A stretch of 64,000 nucleotides of DNA from an uncultured Dysgonomonas sp. (GCA_945273835.1 CALYPL010000006.1:1-64000), one strand, 5' to 3'; shown: positions 28,310-37,622, numbered from the stretch's first letter. The notes: generated by a model not told the origin, from the letters alone. Translations and numbers: made by a program.

Positions 28310-28915
28310 TTATTTTATAAGTCCTCTTGATTTATCGCCAAGATAGCCGCCATGATGTCTTTTTGCATATTCGACAGCGGTAAAGTTATTTTTCTTCATT
28401 GTGCCAACAACCAAAATATCGCCTATCACAGTCATAACTGTGGTTGATGTAGTTGGTGTCAGGCCCAAAGTGCAAACTTCTTCGGGCTTTCCGGTAAGAA
28501 TACACACATCTGCTTCTTGTGCCAATAAGCTATCTTGATCACTGGTAATGACAATGAATTTAATTCCGTTTACAAGATTAGAGGCAAGTTTAACTAATTC
28601 TATTATCTCTCTTGTTTTTCCTGAATTGGATATTAAAAGCATTATGTCATTTTCTTGCAAAACACCCAAATCGCCATGCTGCGCCTCGCTTGGGTGTAAA
28701 AAAATACTCGGAGTACCTGTCGAGCAGAAAGTTGTTGCTATATTCTCTGCTATTTGTCCCGCTTTGCCCATACCGCTGGTTACCAATTTACCTTTTTTAT
28801 GGGAAACCTGTTCGACAATGAGATCAATTGCCTGATCGAATGCTTCGGTAACAGGAATATTTTTTATCGCTTTCGATTCGTGATCCAGAATGGAAAGAAT
28901 TTCCTTATTAGTCAT
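28310..28915 (-). CDS. kdsD: SIS-only arabinose-5-phosphate isomerase (KdsD-like)
   Basis: A 201-residue sugar isomerase domain protein of the KpsF/GutQ/KdsD family, which converts ribulose-5-phosphate to arabinose-5-phosphate for Kdo and lipopolysaccharide synthesis. The SIS motifs GMGKAGQIAENIA (near 48-60), HPSEAQHGDLG and ISNSGKTREI are clear. The two C-terminal CBS domains of E. coli KdsD are absent, as in known Bacteroides single-domain isomerases. It lies 10 bases downstream of purE on the same strand. Confident for family, moderate for the exact substrate. Confidence 0.83.
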   Translation of the reverse strand: MTNKEILSILDHESKAIKNIPVTEAFDQAIDLIVEQVSHKKGKLVTSGMGKAGQIAENIATTFCSTGTPSIFLHPSEAQHGDLGVLQENDIMLLISNSGKTREIIELVKLASNLVNGIKFIVITSDQDSLLAQEADVCILTGKPEEVCTLGLTPTTSTTVMTVIGDILVVGTMKKNNFTAVEYAKRHHGGYLGDKSRGLIK

Positions 28916-28925
28916 CTACTAAAAA

Positions 28926-29432
28926 TTAGTTGGTCTTATATTTATAGTTTATTTTAGCCAAATCTTGATTGGCCTTGACTATTTTCTTTTTTAGATTCTC
29001 TTTATAAGCAATCAATTTTTGTTGAAGTGCATCATCGCCGGTCGCGATCATCTGAAGCGCGAGAATTGATGCGTTAAGTGAGGCATTGATACCTACAGTC
29101 GCAACAGGTATTCCGGGAGGCATTTGTACAATTGCCAACAGAGCATCCATACCATCTAACGTGGCATTGATCGGCACACCAATTACAGGTAACGGTGTCA
29201 TGGATGCAATTACACCGGGTAGATGGGCTGCCATACCGGCTGCGGCTATAATGACTTTTATACCTCTTGACGCTGCGTTTTTTGCAAATTCTTCAACACT
29301 TTCGGGTGTGCGATGTGCTGAAAGAGCGTTTACTTCAAACGGAACTTCCATTTCATCGAGTAATTCTAACGCTTTTTCCATTACAGGCAAATCTGAAGTG
29401 CTGCCCATAATTATACTTATAACTGGATTCAT
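28926..29432 (-). CDS. purE: N5-carboxyaminoimidazole ribonucleotide mutase, PurE class I
   Basis: A 168-residue enzyme that rearranges N5-CAIR to CAIR in de novo purine synthesis. Class I signatures: GSTSDLPVM near residue 10, SAHRTPESV near residue 39 with catalytic H40, [12 protein letters not shown], and [16 protein letters not shown] near residue 108. First gene of a likely pair with the kdsD-like gene. Confidence 0.95.
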   Translation of the reverse strand: MNPVISIIMGSTSDLPVMEKALELLDEMEVPFEVNALSAHRTPESVEEFAKNAASRGIKVIIAAAGMAAHLPGVIASMTPLPVIGVPINATLDGMDALLAIVQMPPGIPVATVGINASLNASILALQMIATGDDALQQKLIAYKENLKKKIVKANQDLAKINYKYKTN

Positions 29433-29583
29433 TATATTATCGCAACTTTAATACGTTTTAATTCTCTTATTCATTAAACCGATAAATAGGCTTGAATTTA
29501 ATTCATTTAATTTGCTTGGGTTGTATCAGTTTCATCTAATCTATTGAAATGCCTCTTATAAATATCACAATAGAAAAAAACAG

Positions 29584-30255
29584 TTACATGAAAAAGTGCC
29601 TCATTAAATAATAAATGTAAGCATAATTTGAACCTAAGAAGACACAGGTTCCAAAAATAAAGAATCCTAACAGAAAACCTGTGTAAATCTGCGCAGGTGT
29701 ATGCTTACCCATTATCAGACGAGCAGTACCCAAACATCCTGCTAAGATAAACAAAATGATGAATAAAACATAGGGGTTATTACCTTTAACGAAGTATGAA
29801 ATTGCCATTAAACCTCCGAGAAGTCCACCGATGGATGCCATATGTGTACTTATCTTCCACCGGCTGGTAATAATAATCAGAGCAATAAGCAAAAGGCATG
29901 CGGCAAAGTAGAGTGACAAGAACCAGATGTATAATCCTGCACGATAAAAATAAAAGAACACGAGGAGATAAGAACTAAATGTTCCCAGCAATGGCAAAAA
30001 CCGCTCACGGCGATCAGTCAAAGCATAGTTTTTGATCAGCCCCGTATATTTCATCAAAAAGAGAATGTTCATCGGGACAAGTGCAGTAAATATTAATATC
30101 GGTAAAAAAAAACGAAAGAATTGTCCTGAAAATATGTATTTGAAATCCGTATACAAAAAAATAAGTATAATACCATAGACCGATATAAAAAATGGATGAA
30201 GGACTGATGATAAAATACGCACCAAGCTAAAAATTATCTTTTTGCTTTGTGTCAT
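29584..30255 (-). CDS. PAP2-related membrane protein with degenerate phosphatase motifs
   Basis: A 223-residue protein with about six membrane segments. Its last third resembles the membrane PAP2 phosphatase fold: SRWKISTHMASIGG at the PSGH position and ARLIMGKHTPAQIYTG at the SRxxxxxHxxxD position. The PSGH motif reads STHM and the final aspartate is Gln, so classical phosphatase catalysis is doubtful. The start overlaps the rpoN stop by four bases, so the two genes are coupled. Function is unknown; a lipid-related membrane role is the best guess. Confidence 0.7.
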   Translation of the reverse strand: MTQSKKIIFSLVRILSSVLHPFFISVYGIILIFLYTDFKYIFSGQFFRFFLPILIFTALVPMNILFLMKYTGLIKNYALTDRRERFLPLLGTFSSYLLVFFYFYRAGLYIWFLSLYFAACLLLIALIIITSRWKISTHMASIGGLLGGLMAISYFVKGNNPYVLFIILFILAGCLGTARLIMGKHTPAQIYTGFLLGFFIFGTCVFLGSNYAYIYYLMRHFFM

Positions 30256-31700
30256 ATTTCCTTTCTTAAACGTGCAACAGGAATATTCATTTGTTCTCGA
30301 TACTTGGCAACCGTACGTCGGGCAATGACATAGCCTTTCTCTTTAAGTATCTCCGATAGCCGATCGTCAGTTATTGGTTTCTTTTTATCCTCGTGATTAA
30401 TACAATCTCGAAGGATAGCTTTAACCTCTCGTGAGGATATTTCGTCTCCGCTGTCAGTCTGCATTGATTCGGAGAAAAAATACTTTAAGGGATAAATATC
30501 GAAGTTTGTCTGCACGTATTTACTATTTGTAACACGTGATATGGTTGAAATGTCATAACCTGTACGTTCGGCAATATCTTTCAGTATCATAGGTTTGAGT
30601 TGAGTCTCGTCACCTGTCATAAAAAAGTCATATTGCATATCTATAATTGCCTGCATCGTGCGCTGCAGTGTATCTTGGCGTTGTTTTATGGCATCAATAA
30701 ACCAACGTGCTGAATCAAGTTTTTGCTTGACAAATAACGCTGCATTTTTAGAGTCGGACGACATGCTTTCTTTATTATCTGAATAGCCTTTCAATAGATC
30801 TGCATACTCGCGGTTAACTCTTAGGTCTGGAATATTACGGTTATTCATACTCAGAATGAGTTCTCCATTATATGCTTCGACATAAAAATCGGGAACTATC
30901 GTATTAAGTGTTTGTGCCAACGCATCGTCCCAATTACTACCGGGTTTAGGGTTTAGGGTTGTAATTTCCTGTATTACATTTTTCAGAATTGATTCATCAT
31001 AACCTGTATGACGAGCAATTTTATCATATTGGCGTTTTGTAAATTCATCAAAATATTTCCGGATGATAGTTATTGTTGCCTGAACAATGTCGCTTTTTTC
31101 TCTTCTTTCAAGTTGCAACAGCAAACATTCTTGCAAGTTACGAGCTCCTATACCTGCCGGGTCAAGTGTCTGTATTGTTTTCAGCACTTCTTCAACCTCT
31201 GATGCCGGAACATCAATATTCTGTTGAAAAATGAGATCATCGGATATAGCCATCACTGAACGGTCGAGATAACCTGATTCGTCAATATTCCCGATTATGT
31301 ATTCTGCTATTTTACGTTCATCATCATTCAAATCAAATTCGCTCAATTGTGCGATAAGATGTTCGTGAAGCGATTCGGCAACTGAAAATGGTATCTCATC
31401 TTGCCGTTGAGCATTTTGTTTATTATGTATGTAATCCGGCGTTTCTTCATCATTCAGATAATCACCAAGCGTTATGTCTTCTTGCGAAATATCTGATTCT
31501 TCACCTGACACAAATTCATCTTCCTGATTTACATTTTCGTCAGGATCAAGTCCTTCTTCTAAAGCCGGATTGTCTTCTAATTCTTGTTTTATACGGTCTT
31601 CCAACTCTATACATGGTAATTCGGTCAACTTAATGACCTGAATTTGTAAAGGCGACAACTTTTGTTGTTGCCTGAGTTGTAATTGTTGTTTAAGTGCCAT
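30252..31700 (-). CDS. rpoN: RNA polymerase sigma-54 factor
   Basis: A 482-residue alternative sigma factor that requires enhancer-binding ATPases and recognises -24/-12 promoters. The glutamine-rich region I starts MALKQQLQLRQQQKLSPLQ, an acidic region II follows (about residues 50-100), and the core-binding domain and HTH lead to the RpoN box ARRTVAKYRE near the C-terminus. No enhancer-binding protein gene is in the window. Own TATATTTG box upstream; the PAP2-like gene is coupled downstream. Confidence 0.96.
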   Translation of the reverse strand: MALKQQLQLRQQQKLSPLQIQVIKLTELPCIELEDRIKQELEDNPALEEGLDPDENVNQEDEFVSGEESDISQEDITLGDYLNDEETPDYIHNKQNAQRQDEIPFSVAESLHEHLIAQLSEFDLNDDERKIAEYIIGNIDESGYLDRSVMAISDDLIFQQNIDVPASEVEEVLKTIQTLDPAGIGARNLQECLLLQLERREKSDIVQATITIIRKYFDEFTKRQYDKIARHTGYDESILKNVIQEITTLNPKPGSNWDDALAQTLNTIVPDFYVEAYNGELILSMNNRNIPDLRVNREYADLLKGYSDNKESMSSDSKNAALFVKQKLDSARWFIDAIKQRQDTLQRTMQAIIDMQYDFFMTGDETQLKPMILKDIAERTGYDISTISRVTNSKYVQTNFDIYPLKYFFSESMQTDSGDEISSREVKAILRDCINHEDKKKPITDDRLSEILKEKGYVIARRTVAKYREQMNIPVARLRKEI

Positions 31701-31728
31701 TCACTAAATGTATATTCAACTAATCAGA

Positions 31729-31736
31729 CAAATATA
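31729..31736 (-). promoter_or_regulatory. -7 promoter box (TATATTTG) for rpoN
   Basis: TAnnTTTG match on the minus strand, 28 bases before the rpoN start, inside the 71-base gap from the glycosylase gene. Confidence 0.5.
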
Positions 31737-31771
31737 ACAATGTTTTTCCCAAATTTAGCATACTATCTGAT

Positions 31772-32260
31772 TTAAGCCAGCAAGTCAAGCAAGATATTCC
31801 ATGCCGTCAGCTTATCATCAAAAGTCATTCGTGCATTTGCAGGACTTGGTGAAGGCAATGTTATATATGATTTGTAATTTTCAAAACCAACATATTTTTT
31901 ATAAAATGTCTCAGCCTTCTTGCTTGTGAAAACTACATGGGTTATTGACGGATATGTTCTGTAAAAACAGCTGAAATCATTAGCTTGTTCATTTTGGATA
32001 TTTGAATCGAGACTACCCTCTCCTTCACAAGATTGGATAACATCCCACAACGCAATACGACTTTTCAACAAAAGCGACTTTCTGTATTCGTAATCTTCTG
32101 AGAATGGCTCATTAAACAACGCAAATATAAGCCTCCAGAAATGGTTGTTTTTATTTCCATAATATTGTTGCCTGCGCAACGATTCTTCGCCCGGCATAGT
32201 GCCTAATAACAGAATTTTACTGTTATTATCTGCCAACGGTGGAAAAGCTATTTTACGCAT
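31772..32260 (-). CDS. hypoxanthine-DNA glycosylase (uracil-DNA glycosylase superfamily, HDG type)
   Basis: A 162-residue member of the uracil-DNA glycosylase superfamily, expected to excise hypoxanthine (deaminated adenine) from DNA. Motif 1 is LLLGTMPGEESLRRQQYYGN near residues 17-36; the C-terminal motif is LPSPSPANARM near residue 135. These match the hypoxanthine-DNA glycosylase (TIGR04274) group rather than Ung. It lies 6 bases after the SUFU-domain gene, at the end of a four-gene operon. Confidence 0.85.
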   Translation of the reverse strand: MRKIAFPPLADNNSKILLLGTMPGEESLRRQQYYGNKNNHFWRLIFALFNEPFSEDYEYRKSLLLKSRIALWDVIQSCEGEGSLDSNIQNEQANDFSCFYRTYPSITHVVFTSKKAETFYKKYVGFENYKSYITLPSPSPANARMTFDDKLTAWNILLDLLA

Positions 32261-32266
32261 CAGTCA

Positions 32267-32923
32267 TTACCGTCTTGTGAGATCAGTCAGCAGCAAAGGA
32301 TTATCTTTACGAAGTTCATCAAGCAACTTTGCAACTTCATTTTTTTTCGGATTTGCCTGAAGTCTTTCTAATTCTTTAGAGGTAATACCAACGATTTGCA
32401 AAAAGGTAACTTCGCCATAAGGAGTTTCTATTTTTCCTAATTCAGCATCTTCGGCAAAGGCAATACCAACGATATCTGAATCGCAATCGAGACGTATAGG
32501 ACTGTTGGTCGGTATAAAATGATTTACTTCGAACCAATTTCCGCTTTCATATACATATCGGGCAAGATTATTCATCATATTGATTGCCCACATCGGATCT
32601 TCATCGCCATCAGCGGCAAAGGGTACTAAACGAAATGTAAATTCAAAACCCCATTTACTGAAGTCACCGCCAACCGCTTCTTCGTTATAATACAACTCTG
32701 ACATTCCATATGTTACAAAATGACGATGAAACAGTTGCTTTTTTGAATCGTAAATACTTGTTCCGTCAATCGGGTCTTCTCCTCCAAAATTGTAATGTAA
32801 TACTGTGCCGTAGAATCGAGGTTCGACTTCCGGATATACTTTATTTAATTGCTTGTCGACAGCTTCCCAACCGGGGGCACTATCTTCATCATAAAGTTGT
32901 TTAAATTCTTTGAGTTTCATCAA
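32267..32923 (-). CDS. suppressor-of-fused (SUFU) domain protein
   Basis: A 218-residue soluble protein of the SUFU domain family (PF05076). Diagnostic segments are FVTYGMSELYYNEEAVGG near residues 70-87, GFEFTFRLVPF, ARYVYESGNWF and PYGEVTFLQIVG. In animals the domain binds Gli transcription factors. In bacteria it is often part of toxin-immunity proteins or stand-alone; function here is unknown. It sits between a peptide transporter and a DNA glycosylase gene, separated by 12 and 6 bases. Confidence 0.85.
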   Translation of the reverse strand: MMKLKEFKQLYDEDSAPGWEAVDKQLNKVYPEVEPRFYGTVLHYNFGGEDPIDGTSIYDSKKQLFHRHFVTYGMSELYYNEEAVGGDFSKWGFEFTFRLVPFAADGDEDPMWAINMMNNLARYVYESGNWFEVNHFIPTNSPIRLDCDSDIVGIAFAEDAELGKIETPYGEVTFLQIVGITSKELERLQANPKKNEVAKLLDELRKDNPLLLTDLTRR

Positions 32924-32935
32924 TGTAAATATAGA

Positions 32936-34345
32936 TTATCTCACACCGTTCATCATCCTTAATAATACTTTATTGAGAGAAATCATTGCCAATCCGCAAA
33001 CGATAACGAATATTGAAATGTAAAGGAAAATTTTTCCGGCTCCAAGTGCTTCGACTGTCGAAGCCAAGTATCCTCCAAGAATGTTTGCAAAGAAAGACGA
33101 TAGTAACCAAACTGCCATCAGCAATGAAGCAAGTTTTGGAGGTGATAATTTAGTAACCACCGACATACCTACCGGCGACAGACATAACTCTCCGATAGTA
33201 TGAACAAGATATGTCATTACCAACCACCACAGACTTGCTTTGACTGTCACATCTGATATATCGCCTCCACGTTCTGCTACGGCTCCAAGCATGAAGAAGA
33301 AACCTATTCCAAGAATAACCATTCCTCCACCCATCTTCACGGGTGTTGTAATCCGTTGTCCTATTTTAGACATCCAAAAGATGGCAAAGAGTGGCGCAAG
33401 GCAGATAATGAAAAATGGATTGACTGACTGGAACGCTGAGGTAGGGATGGTAAAGCTACCGAAGAATGGTAAATCTACTGTACGGTTGATATAGTTTTCA
33501 GCATATAAGGTCAGTGATGAACCGGCTTGTTCAAATCCGGCAAAGAAAAAGATAGCGAAAAAGAAAAAGATGAATATTGCCACCACACGTTTTTTCTCAT
33601 TAGAGGTAAGCTCTTGATCGTGAGCGTATTTCATTTCGTTCGACGCCTTTTTAATATCTGCTACATCCTGTAATTCAGCACTCGGAGCAACTCCCAAATC
33701 GCCTAATAATTTGCGAGATAAAGCGGAGAATATAATATATCCGATAAACATTCCGATTGATGCGGCAAGAAATCCGTATTTGTAACCGTACATGGTAATT
33801 TCGCCAGCTGCGTTGCGCTCTGCAAAAATATTATCGGTTAATATTCCAATTATTAATGGTGCGAGAAAGGCCCCTAAGTTTATACCCATATAAAAAATGG
33901 AAAAAGCAGAATCACGTTTAGGATCTCCGTCTTCATAAAGTTTTCCGACCAATGTCGAAATATTAGGTTTGAAAAATCCATTACCTAATATCAATAAACT
34001 CAGCCCCAATGCCAATCCAATATAATTACGGAACCCAAATAAAACAAGTTGTCCCAATCCCATTGTGAGAGCACCAATATAAATAGCTTTTCGTTGTCCT
34101 AAAAAATTATCCGCCAACCATCCGCCTATTAGCGGTGTAAAATAGACAAAACCTGTAAAGTATCCGTAGATAAGGGTTGCGGTCTTATTATCTATTCCAA
34201 GACCTCCTTCGGCATAAGTCTTCGCTAAGTAAAGCACAAGTATGCCACGCATACCGTAATAACTAAATCTCTCCCACATTTCTGTAAAGAAGAGAAGATA
34301 TAGAGCCTTAGGGTGTCCTTTTTTTCGCATAGTTTTATTCATCAT
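32936..34345 (-). CDS. POT-family proton-coupled oligopeptide transporter
   Basis: A 469-residue major facilitator protein of the POT/PTR2 family, importing di- and tripeptides with protons. The signature FFTEMWERFSYYGMRGILVLYL-type segment near residues 16-36 includes the ExxER motif of the first helix. About twelve to fourteen membrane helices follow. The start overlaps the upstream MFS gene by four bases (ATGA). Confidence 0.92.
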   Translation of the reverse strand: MMNKTMRKKGHPKALYLLFFTEMWERFSYYGMRGILVLYLAKTYAEGGLGIDNKTATLIYGYFTGFVYFTPLIGGWLADNFLGQRKAIYIGALTMGLGQLVLFGFRNYIGLALGLSLLILGNGFFKPNISTLVGKLYEDGDPKRDSAFSIFYMGINLGAFLAPLIIGILTDNIFAERNAAGEITMYGYKYGFLAASIGMFIGYIIFSALSRKLLGDLGVAPSAELQDVADIKKASNEMKYAHDQELTSNEKKRVVAIFIFFFFAIFFFAGFEQAGSSLTLYAENYINRTVDLPFFGSFTIPTSAFQSVNPFFIICLAPLFAIFWMSKIGQRITTPVKMGGGMVILGIGFFFMLGAVAERGGDISDVTVKASLWWLVMTYLVHTIGELCLSPVGMSVVTKLSPPKLASLLMAVWLLSSFFANILGGYLASTVEALGAGKIFLYISIFVIVCGLAMISLNKVLLRMMNGVR

Positions 34346-35712
34346 AACTCTTTCTCCGGATTATTTAATTTTTCTAAACCATAACCTTTTTTCTTGTCTT
34401 CTATTTTAAGCATCCAACTCACAATTATTGCTAATGCTCCAAAACTGGCAAAAATCAGCATCGGCAACATATAATCATATCTGACAATGTTATCGTGTGT
34501 GTCAGGTATTATACAATATTTATTAAGAACCCAGCCTATTAATAACGGAACCCCCATCAATCCCCAGTTTTGCACCCAAAAGATAAGTCCGTAAGCAGTT
34601 CCCAACTTATTTTGAGGTATAATTTTAGGTACAGACGGCCACATCGCGGAAGGAACTAACGAGAATGCTATTCCTAAGAGTACCATTAGAATAATTGCAA
34701 CCCATACTTGATTAATAAATTCAATAGCAAACAAAAGGTGTACAACAGTTAATAATGCCGCACCGATAATCATGATGGTGGCTCCTTTTCCTTTTTTATC
34801 ATAAATGCCGCCAAAAATAGGGGTAAGAATAATTGTACCGAAAGGCAGAAGTGCAGGGATAGTACCGGCAAGTTCAGGATCAACTCCAAACTTATTCATC
34901 ATCAGTGATGTCCCATATTTGAGAAAAGGAAATACCGCAGAATAGAACAGAACACAAAGGAGAGCAACTAACCAAAAAGCTTTCAGTTTGGCAACAGATA
35001 ATATATCTGAAATTTTAAAGGGTTCATCGGGAGTGAGATTAGAATCTTCCATTGATTTATCTAATTTCTTATCCATAACACAGAAAACAATGAAAAACAG
35101 CAATCCGATGCAAATAGCAATCAGACCGAATAGTACCGGTGTTGAAAGATTATGGAAATATTCTACTAAAGGGATGGTTGTTCCGATTGCCAATGCTGAC
35201 CCTAAGCGAGCTATTGCCGTTTGCAACCCCATTGCCAAAGCAATTTCATGCCCTTTGAACCAACGTGCTATCACCTTGGTTACTGTTATACCAATCGACT
35301 CAAGTCCCAAAGCAAAGATTGAAAATCCGATACAGGCGTAAAATACTTGTGATTTGATTCCGACAACTTCGCCACTAAAATCATTTGGACAAGCAATCGC
35401 ATAATATTGTATTCCACAACCAATGACAACAAGAACACAAGAAAATATCCCTGTTATTCTCGCTCCAATTTTATCAAGAACAATACCTGCTATTATCAGC
35501 ATGAAAAGAAATACATTCAACCAACCATACGAGGAATTGAAAGTACCGAAGTCTGTTGACGTCCAATGGAATTCTTCTCCGAGTTTTTCCATTAATGGCG
35601 ACATTACATCGTTAATGTAATAAGCGCAAAACATCGTGAATGCTACAATTATTAAGACTGTCCATCTCGCGGCTTTTGAGTCGTTAAGTTTACGACATAA
35701 AATTTCTGTCAT
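34342..35712 (-). CDS. major facilitator superfamily transporter
   Basis: A 456-residue transporter with about twelve membrane helices and the loop 2-3 signature GIVLDKIGARI. Substrate cannot be read. It heads an operon of four genes (MFS, POT, SUFU domain, glycosylase) with 4-base overlap or gaps of 6-12 bases. Co-transcription with a peptide transporter suggests peptide or amino-acid related cargo, but this is inference. A TACTTTTG box lies about 60 bases upstream. Confidence 0.85.
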   Translation of the reverse strand: MTEILCRKLNDSKAARWTVLIIVAFTMFCAYYINDVMSPLMEKLGEEFHWTSTDFGTFNSSYGWLNVFLFMLIIAGIVLDKIGARITGIFSCVLVVIGCGIQYYAIACPNDFSGEVVGIKSQVFYACIGFSIFALGLESIGITVTKVIARWFKGHEIALAMGLQTAIARLGSALAIGTTIPLVEYFHNLSTPVLFGLIAICIGLLFFIVFCVMDKKLDKSMEDSNLTPDEPFKISDILSVAKLKAFWLVALLCVLFYSAVFPFLKYGTSLMMNKFGVDPELAGTIPALLPFGTIILTPIFGGIYDKKGKGATIMIIGAALLTVVHLLFAIEFINQVWVAIILMVLLGIAFSLVPSAMWPSVPKIIPQNKLGTAYGLIFWVQNWGLMGVPLLIGWVLNKYCIIPDTHDNIVRYDYMLPMLIFASFGALAIIVSWMLKIEDKKKGYGLEKLNNPEKEL

Positions 35713-35772
35713 ATTTCAATAGTATAATATATTTTTCCTCGTGATATGAAAGTAAAAACCTTCTTTAGGTTA

Positions 35773-35780
35773 CAAAAGTA
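35773..35780 (-). promoter_or_regulatory. -7 promoter box (TACTTTTG) for the MFS-POT operon
   Basis: TAnnTTTG match on the minus strand, 60 bases upstream of the MFS start. It lies in the 371-base gap 35713-36083, which also contains a plus-strand box at 35979 and a 14-bp stem hairpin at 36020. Confidence 0.5.
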
Positions 35781-35978
35781 AAGAAAAGAATTGAAAAAGC
35801 TTTTTTATGCCAACTCAAAATACTCATAAACTGTCAAATTAAAGTCAGACGACCATTCAAATATTGATAATTTGTGTCATTTAATAATAAAAGAAATCAA
35901 ATTGACAAATGGATCTGATTAATTGATTTTACATCTACAATTAGACAAATCGTCACAAAAAAAATGCTGATAATTAGT

Positions 35979-35986
35979 ATATTTGT
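35979..35986 (+). promoter_or_regulatory. orphan -7 promoter box (TATATTTG)
   Basis: TAnnTTTG match on the plus strand with no gene of suitable orientation behind it; about 40 bases later lies the hairpin at 36020-36057. The -33 element is not evident. A possible short transcript of about 70 nt. Confidence 0.3.
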
Positions 35987-36019
35987 GTTTTCACAGCTCA
36001 ATGTTATGGCAACAAAGAA

Positions 36020-36057
36020 CCCGCAATCAGATGTCTTGACAGATCTGATTGCGGGTC
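36020..36057. terminator. 14-bp stem terminator downstream of galE
   Basis: Perfect 14-bp inverted repeat ACCCGCAATCAGAT/ATCTGATTGCGGGT with a 10-base loop. It lies 27 bases past the galE stop on the minus strand and is followed there by TCTTTGTT; on the plus strand by CTCTTTAT. It could terminate in both directions. Confidence 0.75.
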
Positions 36058-36083
36058 TCTTTATATAAATATTTATTAAACAA

Positions 36084-37118
36084 TCACATTATTCCTTTTT
36101 CTCGTAATTTCAATTGCCAGTTCCATGCCGACAGCATAGTTTCGTCAATCGATTCAACAGCCTTCCACCCTAATACTTCGTTAGCTTTTTTAGGATTAGC
36201 CCAAATCTTTTCAATATCTCCTGTACGACGTCCAACAATTTTATAGTTCAGTTTCTTTCCTGAAACTTTCTCGAAAACATGAATGAGTTGCAATACGGAA
36301 ACACCGTTTCCCGTACCTAAATTAAATATTTCGACCTTATCTTCCGACTTATTACCAAGCATACGATCTATGGCGATGACATGCGCCTTAGCCAAATCTA
36401 CAACATTGATAAAGTCACGAATACAAGATCCGTCAGGAGTATTGTAATCATCACCAAAAACACTCAATTGCTCACGCACTCCGATGGCAGTTTGCGTAAT
36501 ATAAGGGACAAGGTTCTGAGGAACTCCATTCGGCAATTCTCCGATTTCTGCACTCTTATGGGCTCCTATCGGATTGAAATATCGTAAAATAATACTTTTT
36601 ACAGGCGCACCGGAAGTTATTGTATCCTTAATTATTTCTTCATTTATTTGCTTGGTATTACCATAAGGCGATTCTGCAGGCTTAACAGGAGCCGATTCAT
36701 CTATCGGATTATTATCCGGTTCGCCATAAACGGTACATGACGAGGAAAATACAATATTGCGAACTTTAAATTGAGGCATCAGATCAAGCAGATTGATCAA
36801 AGAATTCAGATTATTCCGATAGTATAGCAACGGTTTCTGCACCGATTCTCCAACAGCTTTACTGGCAGCGAAATGAATAATTCCGTCTATACCACTATGT
36901 TCGGTAAACAAATTGCGTAAGCCTTCCAAATCATTACAATCAAGTTTAATAAACACCGGCCTTTTCCCTGTAATCCTTTCAATTCCATCAATTGAGTCTG
37001 TAGTAGAATTAGACAAATTGTCTATAATGATCACTTCATATCCTGCATTCTGCAACTCAACAACAGTATGCGAACCTATATAGCCGGCTCCTCCAGTGAC
37101 AAGTATTTTTCCCTTCAT
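36084..37118 (-). CDS. galE: UDP-glucose 4-epimerase
   Basis: A 344-residue extended short-chain dehydrogenase that interconverts UDP-glucose and UDP-galactose. The NAD-binding motif GGAGYIGSHT lies at residues 9-18, the catalytic Ser/Thr region is VFSSSCTVYG near residues 123-132, and the active-site YGNTK has Y152 and K156. Monocistronic, with promoter box upstream and strong hairpin downstream. Confidence 0.95.
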   Translation of the reverse strand: MKGKILVTGGAGYIGSHTVVELQNAGYEVIIIDNLSNSTTDSIDGIERITGKRPVFIKLDCNDLEGLRNLFTEHSGIDGIIHFAASKAVGESVQKPLLYYRNNLNSLINLLDLMPQFKVRNIVFSSSCTVYGEPDNNPIDESAPVKPAESPYGNTKQINEEIIKDTITSGAPVKSIILRYFNPIGAHKSAEIGELPNGVPQNLVPYITQTAIGVREQLSVFGDDYNTPDGSCIRDFINVVDLAKAHVIAIDRMLGNKSEDKVEIFNLGTGNGVSVLQLIHVFEKVSGKKLNYKIVGRRTGDIEKIWANPKKANEVLGWKAVESIDETMLSAWNWQLKLREKGIM

Positions 37119-37146
37119 AGTCCAAAAGTGTTTTTAGATTAAGATA

Positions 37147-37154
37147 CAAATATA
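37147..37154 (-). promoter_or_regulatory. -7 promoter box (TATATTTG) for galE
   Basis: TAnnTTTG match on the minus strand, 28 bases before galE, in the divergent galE/lipoprotein gap. Confidence 0.5.
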
Positions 37155-37198
37155 TAAATATGATACAATCCATCCCAACAATCAATTAATTAATACAC

Positions 37199-37227
37199 TT
37201 TGATATGTAAATTTATATGTATATTTG
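37199..37227 (+). promoter_or_regulatory. -33/-7 promoter for the small lipoprotein-glnS genes
   Basis: TTTG at 37199-37202 and TATATTTG at 37220-37227 (17 bases between). It predicts a leader of about 120 bases before the lipoprotein start at 37353. Confidence 0.45.
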
Positions 37228-37352
37228 CTCATTAATTATCCAGTATGAGCGACCGATAAAATATTTCTGATTGATGATATAAAAAAGGATCTGCAGAGGT
37301 GTTGTTTATTGACAATTTAGAACTGACTATAAACTATTTGCATAATCAGAGG

Positions 37353-37616
37353 ATGAGATTTGTTAAGATTATATTGTTACTCTTTTTTATTTCTTGGGTA
37401 AGCTGCTCAACCATAGACAGTGATGCCAAAAAGGCTGCCGAACTGACGGAAAAGTCGTTGACTGCAATAAGACAAAACAAATTAAAGGCATCGCAAGAGT
37501 ATTACAATTCTTATAAAAAAATTGAAAATAAATACCGCAACAAAGGCAAACTTGAATTAAAACAGTTTGAAGAAACATACTGGAAATATGTCTACAAAAA
37601 GAAAGATAAATTATAA
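37353..37616 (+). CDS. small putative lipoprotein, unknown function
   Basis: An 87-residue protein. Start chosen at the ATG at 37353 because it is preceded by AGAGG and begins a proper signal: MRFVKIILLLFF then ISWVSC with C18 as candidate acylated cysteine. The lipobox is imperfect (Trp at -3). The mature part is lysine-rich and helical (DAKKAAELTEKSL, YNSYKKIENKYR). I recognise no family. It lies 6 bases before glnS and is probably co-transcribed. Confidence 0.6.
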   Translation: MRFVKIILLLFFISWVSCSTIDSDAKKAAELTEKSLTAIRQNKLKASQEYYNSYKKIENKYRNKGKLELKQFEETYWKYVYKKKDKL

Positions 37617-37622
37617 CTGAAT

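Noticed and set aside
32267-32923. SUFU protein as an immunity protein of a polymorphic toxin system.
   Set aside because: No toxin, VgrG, Rhs or secretion gene adjoins it; it is embedded in a transporter operon.
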